From positions 3,844,001 through 3,908,000 of the forward strand of contig NZ_CP135971.1 in the NCBI RefSeq assembly GCF_032463525.1: 64,000 nucleotides of DNA. The letters run 5' to 3'. How positions within the stretch are numbered: position 1 is the first letter of the stretch; each line of letters starts with the position of its first letter. Both the position numbers and the translations under genes were made by a program. The notes below the pieces were generated by a model. The model saw only the letters and a program-made list of their open reading frames with translations, ran no database searches and had not been told where the DNA came from. This DNA is from Pseudomonas sp. DTU_2021_1001937_2_SI_NGA_ILE_001 (GTDB lineage Bacteria; Pseudomonadota; Gammaproteobacteria; Pseudomonadales; Pseudomonadaceae). Positions 37,329 through 46,226 of this stretch are shown here, piece after piece.

Positions 37329-38822
37329 ATGACCACCCTGACGCTTGCCGATTGGGAGCAACGTGCCCGCGACCTGAAGATCGAAGGCCGGGCCTTCATC
37401 CAGGGCCAGTACACCGCTGCCGCTTCCGGTGCCACCTTCGACTGTATCAGCCCGGTCGATGGCCGCCTGCTGGCCAAGGTTGCCAGTTGTGACAGCGCCG
37501 ATGCGCAAAAGGCAGTGGACAGCGCGCGCAAGGTGTTCGAGGCCGGTACCTGGTCGCGCATGGCGCCGGCCAAACGCAAGGCCACCATGCTGCGCTTCGC
37601 GGGTCTGCTGCGCCAGCACGTCGAAGAGCTGGCGCTGCTGGAAACCCTGGACATGGGCAAGCCGATCAGCGACTCGTCGAAGATCGATGTGCCCGGCGCT
37701 GCCCAGGCCCTGAGCTGGAGTGGCGAGGCCATCGACAAGCTGTACGACGAAGTGGCCGCCACCCCGCATGACCAGCTTGGCCTGGTCACCCGCGAGGCCG
37801 TGGGCGTGGTTGCCGCCATCGTGCCGTGGAACTTCCCGCTGCTGATGGCCTGCTGGAAGCTGGGGCCGGCGCTGTCCACCGGTAACTCGGTGGTGCTCAA
37901 GCCTTCGGAGAAATCCCCGCTCACCGCCATCCGTATCGCCCAACTGGCCGTGGAAGCCGGCATTCCCGCGGGCGTGCTCAACGTCCTGCCGGGCTACGGC
38001 CACACGGTGGGCAAGGCCCTGGCGCTGCACATGGATGTCGACACCGTGGTGTTCACCGGCTCGACGAAGATCGCCAAGCAGCTGATGGTCTATGCCGGCG
38101 AGTCGAACATGAAGCGCGTCTGGCTGGAAGCCGGTGGCAAGAGCCCGAACATCGTCTTCGCCGACGCTCCGGACCTCGAAGCGGCGGCCCAGGCAGCCGC
38201 CAGCGCCATCGCCTTCAATCAGGGCGAAGTCTGCACCGCCGGCTCGCGCCTGCTGGTCGAACGCTCGATCAAGGATCGCTTCCTGCCCATGGTGGTCGAG
38301 GCGCTGAAGGCCTGGAAGCCAGGCAATCCGCTGGACCCGGCGACCACCATCGGCGCGCTGGTCGATACCCAGCAGATGAACACCGTGCTGGGCTACATCG
38401 AGGCCGGCCACGCCGACGGTGCCAAGCTGGTCACCGGCGGCAAGCGCATCCTCGAGGAGACCGGCGGCACCTACGTGGAGCCGACCATCTTCGACGGCGT
38501 GAACAACGCCATGAAGATCGCCCAGGAAGAAATCTTCGGCCCGGTGCTTTCGGTGCTGACCTTCGACAGCGCCGAAGAGGCCATCCGTATCGCCAACGAC
38601 ACCCAGTACGGCCTGGCTGCGGCCGTATGGACCGCCGACCTGTCCAAGGCTCACCTCACCGCCAAGGCCCTGCGGGCCGGCAGCGTGTGGGTCAACCAGT
38701 ACGACGGCGGCGACATGACCGCGCCGTTCGGTGGCTTCAAGCAGTCGGGCAACGGCCGTGACAAGTCGCTGCATGCCTTCGACAAGTACACCGAACTGAA
38801 AGCCACCTGGATCAAACTGTAA
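37329..38822 (+). CDS. kauB: Aminoaldehyde dehydrogenase (KauB/PauC/PuuC type)
   Basis: A 497-residue NAD(P)-dependent aldehyde dehydrogenase. Motifs: VPWNFP (N168), FTGSTKIAK, LEAGGKSPN (E267) and QGEVCTAG (C302). Sequence style and position next to rpmBG match the Pseudomonas kauB/pauC enzyme that oxidises 4-guanidinobutyraldehyde and gamma-glutamyl-aminobutyraldehyde in arginine and polyamine catabolism. The second ATG (37329) is favoured by AGGA spacing; an ATG two codons earlier is nearly on top of it. PauR, encoded at 49.2 kb, is the expected repressor. Confidence 0.9.
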   Translation: MTTLTLADWEQRARDLKIEGRAFIQGQYTAAASGATFDCISPVDGRLLAKVASCDSADAQKAVDSARKVFEAGTWSRMAPAKRKATMLRFAGLLRQHVEELALLETLDMGKPISDSSKIDVPGAAQALSWSGEAIDKLYDEVAATPHDQLGLVTREAVGVVAAIVPWNFPLLMACWKLGPALSTGNSVVLKPSEKSPLTAIRIAQLAVEAGIPAGVLNVLPGYGHTVGKALALHMDVDTVVFTGSTKIAKQLMVYAGESNMKRVWLEAGGKSPNIVFADAPDLEAAAQAAASAIAFNQGEVCTAGSRLLVERSIKDRFLPMVVEALKAWKPGNPLDPATTIGALVDTQQMNTVLGYIEAGHADGAKLVTGGKRILEETGGTYVEPTIFDGVNNAMKIAQEEIFGPVLSVLTFDSAEEAIRIANDTQYGLAAAVWTADLSKAHLTAKALRAGSVWVNQYDGGDMTAPFGGFKQSGNGRDKSLHAFDKYTELKATWIKL

Positions 38823-38829
38823 GTCTCAA

Positions 38830-38853
38830 GCCGTGGGAGTGCGCTCCCACGGC
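38830..38853 (+). terminator. Hairpin after kauB
   Basis: GCCGTGGGAG-TGCG-CTCCCACGGC, perfect 10-base arms with a short CTCTT tail, eight bases after the kauB stop. Confidence 0.75.
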
Positions 38854-38900
38854 CCTCTTGATGCGGTCATGGGCGCCAGCCAGTGACCCGGAGTTTCGCA

Positions 38901-40043
38901 ATGCCTTGGGCAACCTATTTCGCCGTGCTGGCCTCGGTGCTGAGCGTCGGCCTGGCGGTGGGCGTCAGCATGCCGCTGGTTTCGCTGCGCCTGGAGAGCT
39001 GGGGCTACGGCAGCTTCGCCATCGGCGTCATGGCGGCCATGCCGGCGGTGGGGGTGCTGGTGGGCGCCGGGCTGGCCAGCCGCCTCGCGGCGCGGCTGGG
39101 CACCCCGCAACTGATGCGCCTGTGCCTGTGGGGTGGTGCGCTGTCGATCGGCTTGCTGGCCCTGCTGCCGGCTTACCCGGTATGGCTGGTGCTGCGCCTG
39201 CTGATCGGCATGATCCTCACCATCGTCTTCGTGCTCGGGGAAAGCTGGATCAACCAGCTGGTGATCGAACGCCTGCGCGGTCGGCTGGTGGCCCTGTATG
39301 GCTGTACCTACGCCCTCAGCCAGCTCAGTGGCCCGCTGCTGCTGAGCTGGATCGGCACCCAGGCCGACTACGGCTTCTGGATCGGCGTGGCCTTGCTGAT
39401 CAGCTCACCCTTGCTGCTGCTCGGGCGTGGTGGCGCGCCCAGCACCGAGGCCTGCCATGTGGGCTTCGCCGACCTGCTGGGCTTTTGCCGCGGGCTGCCG
39501 GCCATCGCCTGGGCGGTGTCGCTGTTCGCTGCGTTCGAGGCGATGATCCTCACCTTGCTGCCGGTTTATTGCCTGCGCCAGGGCTTCTCGTCGGAAGTGG
39601 CCTTGATGATGGTCAGTACCGTCGTGGTGGGCGATGCCTTGCTGCAGCTGCCCATCGGCATGCTCGCCGACCGGGTTTCCCGGCGCGGGCTGTTCGGTGG
39701 CTGTGCGCTGTTGCTGCTGGTGTCCAGCCTGCTGGTGCCGGTATTCATCCACACCCCGTTGATATGGCCATTGTGGGTGCTGTTCGGCGCCAGCGCCGGC
39801 GGCCTGTTCACCCTGTCGCTGATCCTCATCGGCGAACGCTTTCGCGACGACGCGCTGGTGCGTGCCAACGCTCACGTGGCGCAGCTGTGGGGTATCGGCT
39901 GCCTGGTCGGGCCGCTGATCGCCGGGGCTGGCAGCCAGTGGCTCAGCGGTCATGCCGTGCCCTGGCTGATGGCGGCCGGGGCGTTCGGCCTGGTGATGCT
40001 GTTGCTGCGCCCTGGCGCGTTTGGCACCAAGGCCGCCGCCTGA
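38901..40043 (+). CDS. MFS transporter (YcaD-like)
   Basis: A 380-residue permease with about 12 helices. The ATG at 38901 has CGGAG seven bases upstream; an in-frame GTG six codons earlier is less supported. The first loop (ASRLAARLGTPQLMR) and the hydrophobic block LLGRGGAPSTEACHVGFADL between halves resemble the YcaD/MFS_1 group. It lies after kauB and might export or import amines, but the substrate is unknown. Confidence 0.85.
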   Translation: MPWATYFAVLASVLSVGLAVGVSMPLVSLRLESWGYGSFAIGVMAAMPAVGVLVGAGLASRLAARLGTPQLMRLCLWGGALSIGLLALLPAYPVWLVLRLLIGMILTIVFVLGESWINQLVIERLRGRLVALYGCTYALSQLSGPLLLSWIGTQADYGFWIGVALLISSPLLLLGRGGAPSTEACHVGFADLLGFCRGLPAIAWAVSLFAAFEAMILTLLPVYCLRQGFSSEVALMMVSTVVVGDALLQLPIGMLADRVSRRGLFGGCALLLLVSSLLVPVFIHTPLIWPLWVLFGASAGGLFTLSLILIGERFRDDALVRANAHVAQLWGIGCLVGPLIAGAGSQWLSGHAVPWLMAAGAFGLVMLLLRPGAFGTKAAA

Positions 40044-40059
40044 CCTCGGTCAGGCCGGG

Positions 40060-41640
40060 TTAGAGCATCTTTTCCAGACCCACGGCCTTGCTGATCCAGG
40101 CGTTGAAGCGTCGCCACCAGTCGCCCGGTTCCTTGTCCAGGGTGTGGATCTGGCCGTTGTCTTCGGTCACCCACACCAGCTGGCCGTCCTGCAGGCGTAC
40201 TTCGTAGCTGCGCTCGGGTGACATGCCTTCCAGGGTCAGCTCGCGCAGCTGTTCGGCAAGTTTCGGGCTGTCCACCAGGATGCCGATCTCGGTGTTCCAC
40301 AGCACCGAGCGCGGGTCGAAGTTGAACGAGCCGACGAAGATCTTCTGGCGGTCGAAGATCATCGCCTTGCTGTGCAGGCTGGAGTCCGAGCCGCTGGTGA
40401 GCAGCGAGGGCTTGGCGAACAGCCGCGAGCGGTCATGGTTGGACGACGGGTCGCCGGGCTGACGGCGCAGCTCGAACAGCTTCACGCCGTGCTGCAGCAG
40501 CGCCTTGCGATAGGGCGCGTAGCCGCCATGCACGGCAGGCACGTCGGTGGCCTGCAGCGAGTTGGTCAGCAGGCTCACCGCCACCCCGGCATCGGCGCGC
40601 CCGGTGAGGTACACCAGGCCCTGCTGGCCTGGCACGAAGTAGGCGGAAATCAGCATCAGTTCCTGATGTACCCTGAGCAGCTCCGGTGCCAGCTGGGTGG
40701 TCAGCAGCAGGTGTGGGTCAGGCTCGCCCTGGGCCAGCACCTTGGTCGGTGCGTCCCACAGCACCTGGTTGTAGGCCCAGGTCAGTTGCCGCAGCCAGGC
40801 ATGCAGCTGGGGCCGGGTCTGGTAGGCCATCAATCGTTCGTAGAGCGCCTTGTGCTGCTGGTGTGCCTGTTCCAGCGAGGCGCTCAGGCGCTTGCGCGCC
40901 TTGCTCAGGTCGTGGTGGCCGGGCAGGAAGTACATGAAGCTGTCGATGGGCTTGCTCAGCGTGCTGTTCCAGTACTGGTCGAAGCTGTGCCCCAGTTGTT
41001 CGGCCACCGGGCCTGCTGCCAGCAGGTCGACGTCGGTGAAGTTCAGGTTGGGCTCGGCGTCGAAGTATTCGTCGCCCAGGTTGCGGCCGCCGACGATGCC
41101 GACGCTGTTGTCGGCCAGCCACAGCTTGTTGTGCATGCGCCGGTGCTGGCGCGACAGGTTCATCAGCCGCCCGAAGCTGCGCGTGACGCCGGTTTCGCGG
41201 CCCAGCGCCTGGGGGTTGAACAGGCGGATCTGGATCTGCGGATGCGCGGCCAGGGTGGCGATGGCCTGGTCCTGGCCGTCGCTGGTGGTGTCGTCCAGCA
41301 GGATGCGGATGCGCACGCCCCGGTCGGCGGCCTTGAGCAGTTCGTCCACCAGGGCGCGGGTGCTAAGGCCGTCATGGACGATGTAGTACTGCAGGTCGAG
41401 GCTGGTGCGCGCCATGCGGATCAGCTCGGCGCGAGCGTGGAATGCCTCGCTGCTGTTGGCTAGCAGACGAAAGCCCGAGCGCCCGGCCTGCGGCTCGGCC
41501 AACGCCTGGATCGAGCGCCCGAACGAAGACTGCGCGGCCGGCAGTGCCTGGCTGGGCTCGTCGTTCTGCGGATGATGCGTACAGCCACCCAGGCCGAGCG
41601 CCACCCAGAGGAAGAAGGGCAGGAGCCATGTTCTGTTCAA
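40060..41640 (-). CDS. Phospholipase D/cardiolipin synthase-like lipoprotein
   Basis: A 526-residue protein with two PLD domains. The HKD motifs are complete: HNKLWLADNSVGIVGGRN and HSKAMIFDRQKIFVGSFN. It resembles ClsC/YmdC-type phosphatidyltransferases. The N-terminus LNRTWLLPFFLWVALGLGGC looks like a lipoprotein signal with lipobox LGGC. No ATG is available; TTG at 41640 fits the signal best, while GTG 41679 or TTG 41703 would add residues in front. It is convergent with the MFS gene and follows the MocR-type regulator by about 55 bases. Confidence 0.85.
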   Translation of the reverse strand: MNRTWLLPFFLWVALGLGGCTHHPQNDEPSQALPAAQSSFGRSIQALAEPQAGRSGFRLLANSSEAFHARAELIRMARTSLDLQYYIVHDGLSTRALVDELLKAADRGVRIRILLDDTTSDGQDQAIATLAAHPQIQIRLFNPQALGRETGVTRSFGRLMNLSRQHRRMHNKLWLADNSVGIVGGRNLGDEYFDAEPNLNFTDVDLLAAGPVAEQLGHSFDQYWNSTLSKPIDSFMYFLPGHHDLSKARKRLSASLEQAHQQHKALYERLMAYQTRPQLHAWLRQLTWAYNQVLWDAPTKVLAQGEPDPHLLLTTQLAPELLRVHQELMLISAYFVPGQQGLVYLTGRADAGVAVSLLTNSLQATDVPAVHGGYAPYRKALLQHGVKLFELRRQPGDPSSNHDRSRLFAKPSLLTSGSDSSLHSKAMIFDRQKIFVGSFNFDPRSVLWNTEIGILVDSPKLAEQLRELTLEGMSPERSYEVRLQDGQLVWVTEDNGQIHTLDKEPGDWWRRFNAWISKAVGLEKML

Positions 41641-41695
41641 GGAGTCGTGTCCACGCCGTCGATTTGGCGATAAGACCACCGAATGCCCGAAAAAG

Positions 41696-43120
41696 TTACC
41701 CAAGGTCCTGTGCCAGCAGCGCCTTGATGGTGTCGCCCACCCGGCGCACGGCGGCCTCGATCTTCGCGCTGGGCCGGTTGGCGTAGTTCATGCGCAGGCA
41801 ATTGCGGTACTTGCCGGAGGCCGAGAAGATGCTGCCGGCGGCGATCTGCACCTTGTGCTCGTACAGGGCGCGATTCAGGCGCACGGTGTCGAAATGCTCG
41901 GGCAGTTCCACCCACAGCATGAAGCTTCCCTGTGGCCGGCTGAGCCGCGTGCCTTCGGGGAAATAGCGCGTCACCCAGTCGATCATCTGGTCGCGGTTGC
42001 GCTGGTACTGGCTGCGCGCGCGCCGCAGGTGCGGTTCGTAATGCCCGCCCTTGAGGAATTCGGCAATCGCCAGCTGCGGCTGGGGCGCGGTGGAGCCGGT
42101 GCTGATGTATTTCATGTGCAGCACCTGCTCCAGATAGCGCCCCGGCGCCACGCAGCCGACCCGCAGGCCCGGCGCCAGGGTCTTGGAGAACGAACCGCAG
42201 AGCAGCACACGGCCGTCTTCGTCGAACGACTTGATGGTGCGCGGGCGCGGGTAGCTGTAGGCCAGGTCGCCATACACGTCGTCTTCGATGATCGCGATGT
42301 CGAAGCGCTGGGCCAGGCGCAGCAGGGCGCGCTTGCGCTCTTCGGGCATCACGTAGCCCAGTGGGTTGTTGCAGTTGGGGGTCAGTTGGATGGCCTTGAT
42401 CGGCCACTGCTCCAGGGCCATTTCCAGGGCTTCGAGGTTGATGCCGGTGAGCGGGTCGGTGGGGATTTCCAGGGCCTTGATGCCCAGCCCCTTGAGGGTC
42501 TGCATGACGCCGAAGAAGCTCGGTGAGTCGACCGCGACGATATCGCCGGTGGTGCACAGCGCGCGGATGCTGGCCGATAGCGCCTCGTGGCAGCCGGTGG
42601 TGATGATCAGGTCGGCGGCACTCAGCTGGCAGCCCGCGTCGAGAGCCAGCCGGGCAATCTGCTCGCGCAGGGCCTGCACGCCGAGAATATTGTCGTAATA
42701 CAGCCCAGGCATGTCCTGGTGGCGAGAGAGCTGCGCCAGGGCGCGCAGCAGCGGCTTGAGGGTCGGGCTGCTGACGTCGGGCATGCCACGCCCGAGCTGG
42801 ATGAAATTGGCGTCCGGCGTCACGCGGATCATGTCCAGCACCTGCTCCCACTGGGAGATATCCACAGGCCGCTGCACGGGGCGCCCCACGACGGGCAGTT
42901 CTGGTGCCTTGTGGCGCGCACTGACGAAATACCCCGACTTGGGCCGCGGCACGGCCAGGCCGTTGTCTTCCAGCAATCGGTAGGCCTGCTGCACGGTACT
43001 CAGGCTGACCCCATGCTCGCTGCTCAGCGCACGCACTGACGGCAGCCGGTCGCCAGGGCGATAGAAGCCGCTCTCGATGCGTGAGCCGAGCAGTTCGGCG
43101 AGGTTGAGGTACAGGGTCAT
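41696..43120 (-). CDS. MocR-type regulator (GntR HTH fused to PLP aminotransferase fold)
   Basis: A 474-residue protein. The winged helix covers residues 1-70 (LGSRIESGFYRPGDRLPSVR, then GVSLSTVQQAYRLLEDNG). An aminotransferase class I/II-like domain follows with the PLP lysine K313 (GSFSKTLAPGLR) and the aspartate in IIEDDVYG. Such MocR proteins sense PLP, GABA, taurine or other amines. The start at 43120 is preferred over one 16 codons upstream. Target unknown; the PLD gene downstream and the divergent DUF1127 gene are candidates. Confidence 0.9.
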   Translation of the reverse strand: MTLYLNLAELLGSRIESGFYRPGDRLPSVRALSSEHGVSLSTVQQAYRLLEDNGLAVPRPKSGYFVSARHKAPELPVVGRPVQRPVDISQWEQVLDMIRVTPDANFIQLGRGMPDVSSPTLKPLLRALAQLSRHQDMPGLYYDNILGVQALREQIARLALDAGCQLSAADLIITTGCHEALSASIRALCTTGDIVAVDSPSFFGVMQTLKGLGIKALEIPTDPLTGINLEALEMALEQWPIKAIQLTPNCNNPLGYVMPEERKRALLRLAQRFDIAIIEDDVYGDLAYSYPRPRTIKSFDEDGRVLLCGSFSKTLAPGLRVGCVAPGRYLEQVLHMKYISTGSTAPQPQLAIAEFLKGGHYEPHLRRARSQYQRNRDQMIDWVTRYFPEGTRLSRPQGSFMLWVELPEHFDTVRLNRALYEHKVQIAAGSIFSASGKYRNCLRMNYANRPSAKIEAAVRRVGDTIKALLAQDLG

Positions 43121-43293
43121 GACACACTCCGGTGCCGTGCGGGCAGGTTGCAATACAGATGAAGGCAAAATAAAGCATTCAGAGCGCTGAGCAAGCTTTC
43201 TGTATGGAAAATATTAGGTTTTTTTGAATCTGTATTGTCCGGGCGTTTGTCCGCATCATTTCTCCACGGCCAACCACGGGAGAACAGGCGGCT

Positions 43294-43545
43294 ATGAACG
43301 GGTTCAACGATGTGCGGGGATTGTTGCGCGAAGGCAGTTCGCAGCGCGGGCAGCTACTGGCGTTGGGCGGTGAGAAGGTGCTGCCCACGACCCGATCGCC
43401 TGCCTGCGGCCGTTGGGCGCTGTACCGGCATCGCTGGGTGTCGCGCCGCATCCTGCTGGCGCTGACCGACGAAGAACTGCGCGATATCGGCCTTGACCGG
43501 CAACAGGCTTGTGCAGAGGCTGCCAAGCCATTCTGGCGGGGATGA
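43294..43545 (+). CDS. DUF1127 small basic protein
   Basis: An 83-residue protein with the DUF1127 core (RHRWVSRRILLALTDEELRDIGLDRQQ) in its second half. Family members are small basic cytoplasmic proteins, some tied to RNA or phosphate/virulence control; function mostly unknown. Divergent from the MocR gene and followed by a REPIN. Confidence 0.8.
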   Translation: MNGFNDVRGLLREGSSQRGQLLALGGEKVLPTTRSPACGRWALYRHRWVSRRILLALTDEELRDIGLDRQQACAEAAKPFWRG

Positions 43546-43568
43546 GCTGACTAGTCAGGCATGGCTGG

Positions 43569-43654
43569 GTAGGAGCGGCTTTAGCCGCGAAAGCGCCAGG
43601 AAATTCACTGTATCTGTGAACATGCGATCGCTTCCCGGCTGAAGCCGATCCTAC
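43569..43654. repeat. REPIN (two inverted REP elements)
   Basis: GTAGGAGCGGCTTTAGCCGCG and the inverted CGCTTCCCGGCTGAAGCCGA flank a central spacer containing CAGGAAATTCACTGTATCTG. Nearly the same whole unit occurs at 50465-50554. Confidence 0.88.
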
Positions 43655-43670
43655 CGAGTCAGTTTCAGGG

Positions 43671-44954
43671 TTACACCAGCTCCTTGAGGCGGTGCCAGAG
43701 CATGCCCAGGGCCAGCAGTGGCGAACGCAGGTGGCGCCCGCCGGGGAAGGTGATGTGCGGCACCTTGGCGAACAGCTCGAAGCCGCCGCCGTGCTGGCCG
43801 CTGATGGCTTCGGCCAGCAGGCGGCCGGCCAGGTGCGTAGCGTTCACGCCATGCCCGGAATACGCCTGGGCGTGGAACACGTTGGGGTGCTCCTTGAGTC
43901 GGCCGATCTGCGGCAGGCGGTTGGCGCCGATGCCGATCATGCCGCCCCACTGGTAGTCGATGCGCACATTGGCCAACTGCGGGAACACCTTGAGCATCTT
44001 GGGTCGCATGTAGGCGCCGATGTCCTGCGGGTCGCGGCCCGAGTAGTGGCAGGCACCGCCGAACAGCAGGCGCCGGTCGGCGGACAACCGGTAGTAGTCC
44101 AGCGCCACGCGCTGGTCGCACACCGCCATGTCCTGAGGCAGCAACTGGCGAGCCTGCTCTTCGCTCAACGGTTCGGTGGCGATGATGTAGCTGCCGGCCG
44201 GCAGCACCTTGCCGCCCAGCTCGGCGTTGAGGTCGTTGAGGTAGGCGTTGCAGCCCAGCACCAGAAACTTCGCCTGAACCTGGCCCGTCGCGGTGTGCAC
44301 CGTGACCTGCGGGCCGTAGTCGATACGCGTCACCGTCGAGTCTTCGAACAGTTGCACGCCCAGTTGCCGCGCCACGGCAGCTTCGCCCAGGGCCAGGTTG
44401 AGCGGATGCAGGTGTCCCGAGCCGCGGTCGATCAGGCCGCCGACGTAACGGTCCGAGCCCACCACGCTGTGCATTTCATCGGCCTGCAGCAGTTGCAGTT
44501 CATGGCGGTAGCCGAGGCTGTGCAGTTCTTCGAGGTCTTCGGCGAAACCCTGCAACTGGGCGGGCTTGTTGGCCAGGTCGCAGTAACCCCATTTCAGGTC
44601 GCACTGGATGCCATGGCGCTCGACACGCTGGCGCACGATCTCCACCGCTTCCAGGCCCATCAGCTTGAGCTGGCGCACGCCTTCGCTGCCGATAACTGGA
44701 GCGAACTGCTCCACGCCGTGGCCGACGCCACGAATCAGTTGCCCGCCATTGCGGCCGCTGGCGCCCCAGCCGATGCGCCGGGCCTCCAGCAGGATCACGC
44801 TGAGGCCGCGTTCGGCCAGTTCGATGGCGGTGTTGAGCCCGCTGAAGCCGCCGCCTACCACGCAGACATCTGCCGTGTGCGCTCCTTGCAGGCTCGGGAA
44901 GTCCGGCTGCGGATGGCTGCTGGCGGCGTAATAAGAGGCGGCGTGAGCGGGCAT
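43671..44954 (-). CDS. FAD-dependent amine oxidoreductase (PauB/PuuB-like)
   Basis: A 427-residue DAO-family flavoprotein. The FAD-binding dinucleotide motif is VCVVGGGFSGLNTAIELAER (about 30-50), followed by WGASGRNGGQL typical of PuuB/OrdL-type oxidases. The C-terminal YSGHGVNATHLAG closes the FAD site. In the equivalent P. aeruginosa position a gamma-glutamylpolyamine oxidase-type gene (pauB family) is found, from memory. With KauB it would convert gamma-glutamyl-putrescine derivatives to acids. Exact substrate inferred. Confidence 0.85.
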   Translation of the reverse strand: MPAHAASYYAASSHPQPDFPSLQGAHTADVCVVGGGFSGLNTAIELAERGLSVILLEARRIGWGASGRNGGQLIRGVGHGVEQFAPVIGSEGVRQLKLMGLEAVEIVRQRVERHGIQCDLKWGYCDLANKPAQLQGFAEDLEELHSLGYRHELQLLQADEMHSVVGSDRYVGGLIDRGSGHLHPLNLALGEAAVARQLGVQLFEDSTVTRIDYGPQVTVHTATGQVQAKFLVLGCNAYLNDLNAELGGKVLPAGSYIIATEPLSEEQARQLLPQDMAVCDQRVALDYYRLSADRRLLFGGACHYSGRDPQDIGAYMRPKMLKVFPQLANVRIDYQWGGMIGIGANRLPQIGRLKEHPNVFHAQAYSGHGVNATHLAGRLLAEAISGQHGGGFELFAKVPHITFPGGRHLRSPLLALGMLWHRLKELV

Positions 44955-44995
44955 GGAGGCATCCTTGGATTAAACGCAGTACGTTCACTCGGGCT

Positions 44996-45087
44996 GTGGG
45001 AGCGAGCTGGCTCGCGAAGGCTGCGGCACATTCACCGCTGATGCACCGGCATTGCCGGCCTCTTCGCGACCAAGGTCGCGCCTACAA
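44996..45087. repeat. REP-like inverted pair of a second sequence type
   Basis: TGTGGGAGCGAGCTGGCTCGCGA (44996 on) and the inverted TCTTCGCGACCAAGGTCGCG-CCTACA (ending 45087) bracket a short spacer. The units differ from the GGCTTTAGCC type seen elsewhere in the window. Confidence 0.7.
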
Positions 45088-45206
45088 ACCCGAATGGTGT
45101 CTAACCGGCGAGTGTTGGATTAAATGCAAACCCGCCGAGGATAAGCCGCTGTCCCGGCTGTGCCAACTGCGGCACAATCGTGCCGGCCAGCCAACCCGGA
45201 GTCCTG

Positions 45207-45560
45207 ATGAGTTGTAACCGTGAAACCGTGCGCAGCCTGCGCCGGCAGATTCCCACCTTCGAATGCGTACCGGGCTGCCATGACTGCTGCGGGCCGGTGA
45301 CCACCTCCCCGGAAGAAATGTCGCGCCTGCCGCGCAAGAGCGCCGCCGAGCAGGAGGCCGCGCTGGAACAGTTGAACTGCGTGCACCTGGGGCCGCAAGG
45401 CTGCACGGTGTACGACGAGCGCCCGCTGATCTGCCGGCTGTTCGGCACCACCCCGCGCCTGCCGTGCCCGAACGGCCGCCGCCCGGTGGAGATGATCCAC
45501 CCCAGGGTCGAGAAGCAGATCCATCAGTACATGATTGCTCACCGCCAGGTGCTGGTCTGA
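45207..45560 (+). CDS. YkgJ-family cysteine-cluster protein
   Basis: A 117-residue protein with a metal-binding cysteine cluster: CVPGCHDCCGPV, LNCVHLGPQGC and LICRLFGTTPRLPC, probably binding zinc or an Fe-S cluster. GGAG seven bases before the ATG at 45207 fixes the start. Function unknown; convergent with the lrp-type gene. Confidence 0.85.
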   Translation: MSCNRETVRSLRRQIPTFECVPGCHDCCGPVTTSPEEMSRLPRKSAAEQEAALEQLNCVHLGPQGCTVYDERPLICRLFGTTPRLPCPNGRRPVEMIHPRVEKQIHQYMIAHRQVLV

Positions 45561-45581
45561 GCGGCTAAAGGCACGCGGCAG

Positions 45582-46070
45582 TCAGTCGGCAATCGGCAGG
45601 TTCAGGCTTTCTTTCACTTCTTCCATGACGATGTAGCTTTTCGACTCGCGCACGTGGGGCAGCTTGAGCAGGATGTCGCCCAGCAGCTTGCGGTACGAGG
45701 CCATTTCCGAAATGCGCGCCTTGACCAGGTAGTCGAAGTCGCCCGACACCAGGTGACACTCCAGCACATGGGGCAGTTTGAGAATGGCGCGGCGGAATTC
45801 GTCGAAGGTGTCGCCTGACTTGTAGTCCAGGCTGATTTCCACGAACACCAGCAGGCTGGCCTTGAGGCTCTGCGGGTTGAGGCGGGCGTTGTAGCCCATG
45901 ATGATGCCCTCGCGTTCCAGGCGGCGGACGCGCTCGGTGCAGGGCGTGGTAGACAGGCCGACGCGTTCGCCCAGCTCGGTGAAGGAAATGCGCCCGTCGG
46001 CTTGCAGAATGCGCAGGATGTTGCGGTCGATCTTGTCCAGTTCGCGCTTGGACTGATGCTGGGTGCGCAT
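45582..46070 (-). CDS. dadR: Lrp/AsnC-family regulator of alanine catabolism
   Basis: A 162-residue Lrp-type regulator: N-terminal HTH (ELDKIDRNILRILQADGRIS, then VGLSTTPCTERVRRLEREGI) and a C-terminal RAM/AsnC effector domain (LVFVEISLDYKSGDTFDEF). It is divergent from dadA. In P. aeruginosa the homologue at this place (DadR) activates dadAX in response to alanine. The symbol is given by synteny. Confidence 0.9.
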   Translation of the reverse strand: MRTQHQSKRELDKIDRNILRILQADGRISFTELGERVGLSTTPCTERVRRLEREGIIMGYNARLNPQSLKASLLVFVEISLDYKSGDTFDEFRRAILKLPHVLECHLVSGDFDYLVKARISEMASYRKLLGDILLKLPHVRESKSYIVMEEVKESLNLPIAD

Positions 46071-46226
46071 GGGTAATCCCCCTCTGTCTTAGCGCTGTTC
46101 CCCGAGAAAACGCCTCGAATATAGCTCGTTATATAGTGAAAAGCACTGCTTCTACCTCCCTATACTGGCCACATTCTCAACTTGCCCGTAAAACGTCAGC
46201 GGCTTCGCCGCGATGAGGTAATCGAC

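Noticed and set aside
37290..38774. 494-residue open frame on the minus strand
   Set aside because: Antisense of kauB; composition is repetitive and no motif is visible, while kauB has all catalytic residues.
46071..46226. Lrp-binding sites and a dadA promoter
   Set aside because: AT-rich words such as TATAGCTCGTTATATAG and a TATACT are present, but no convincing -35 or repeated Lrp motif could be assigned by eye.
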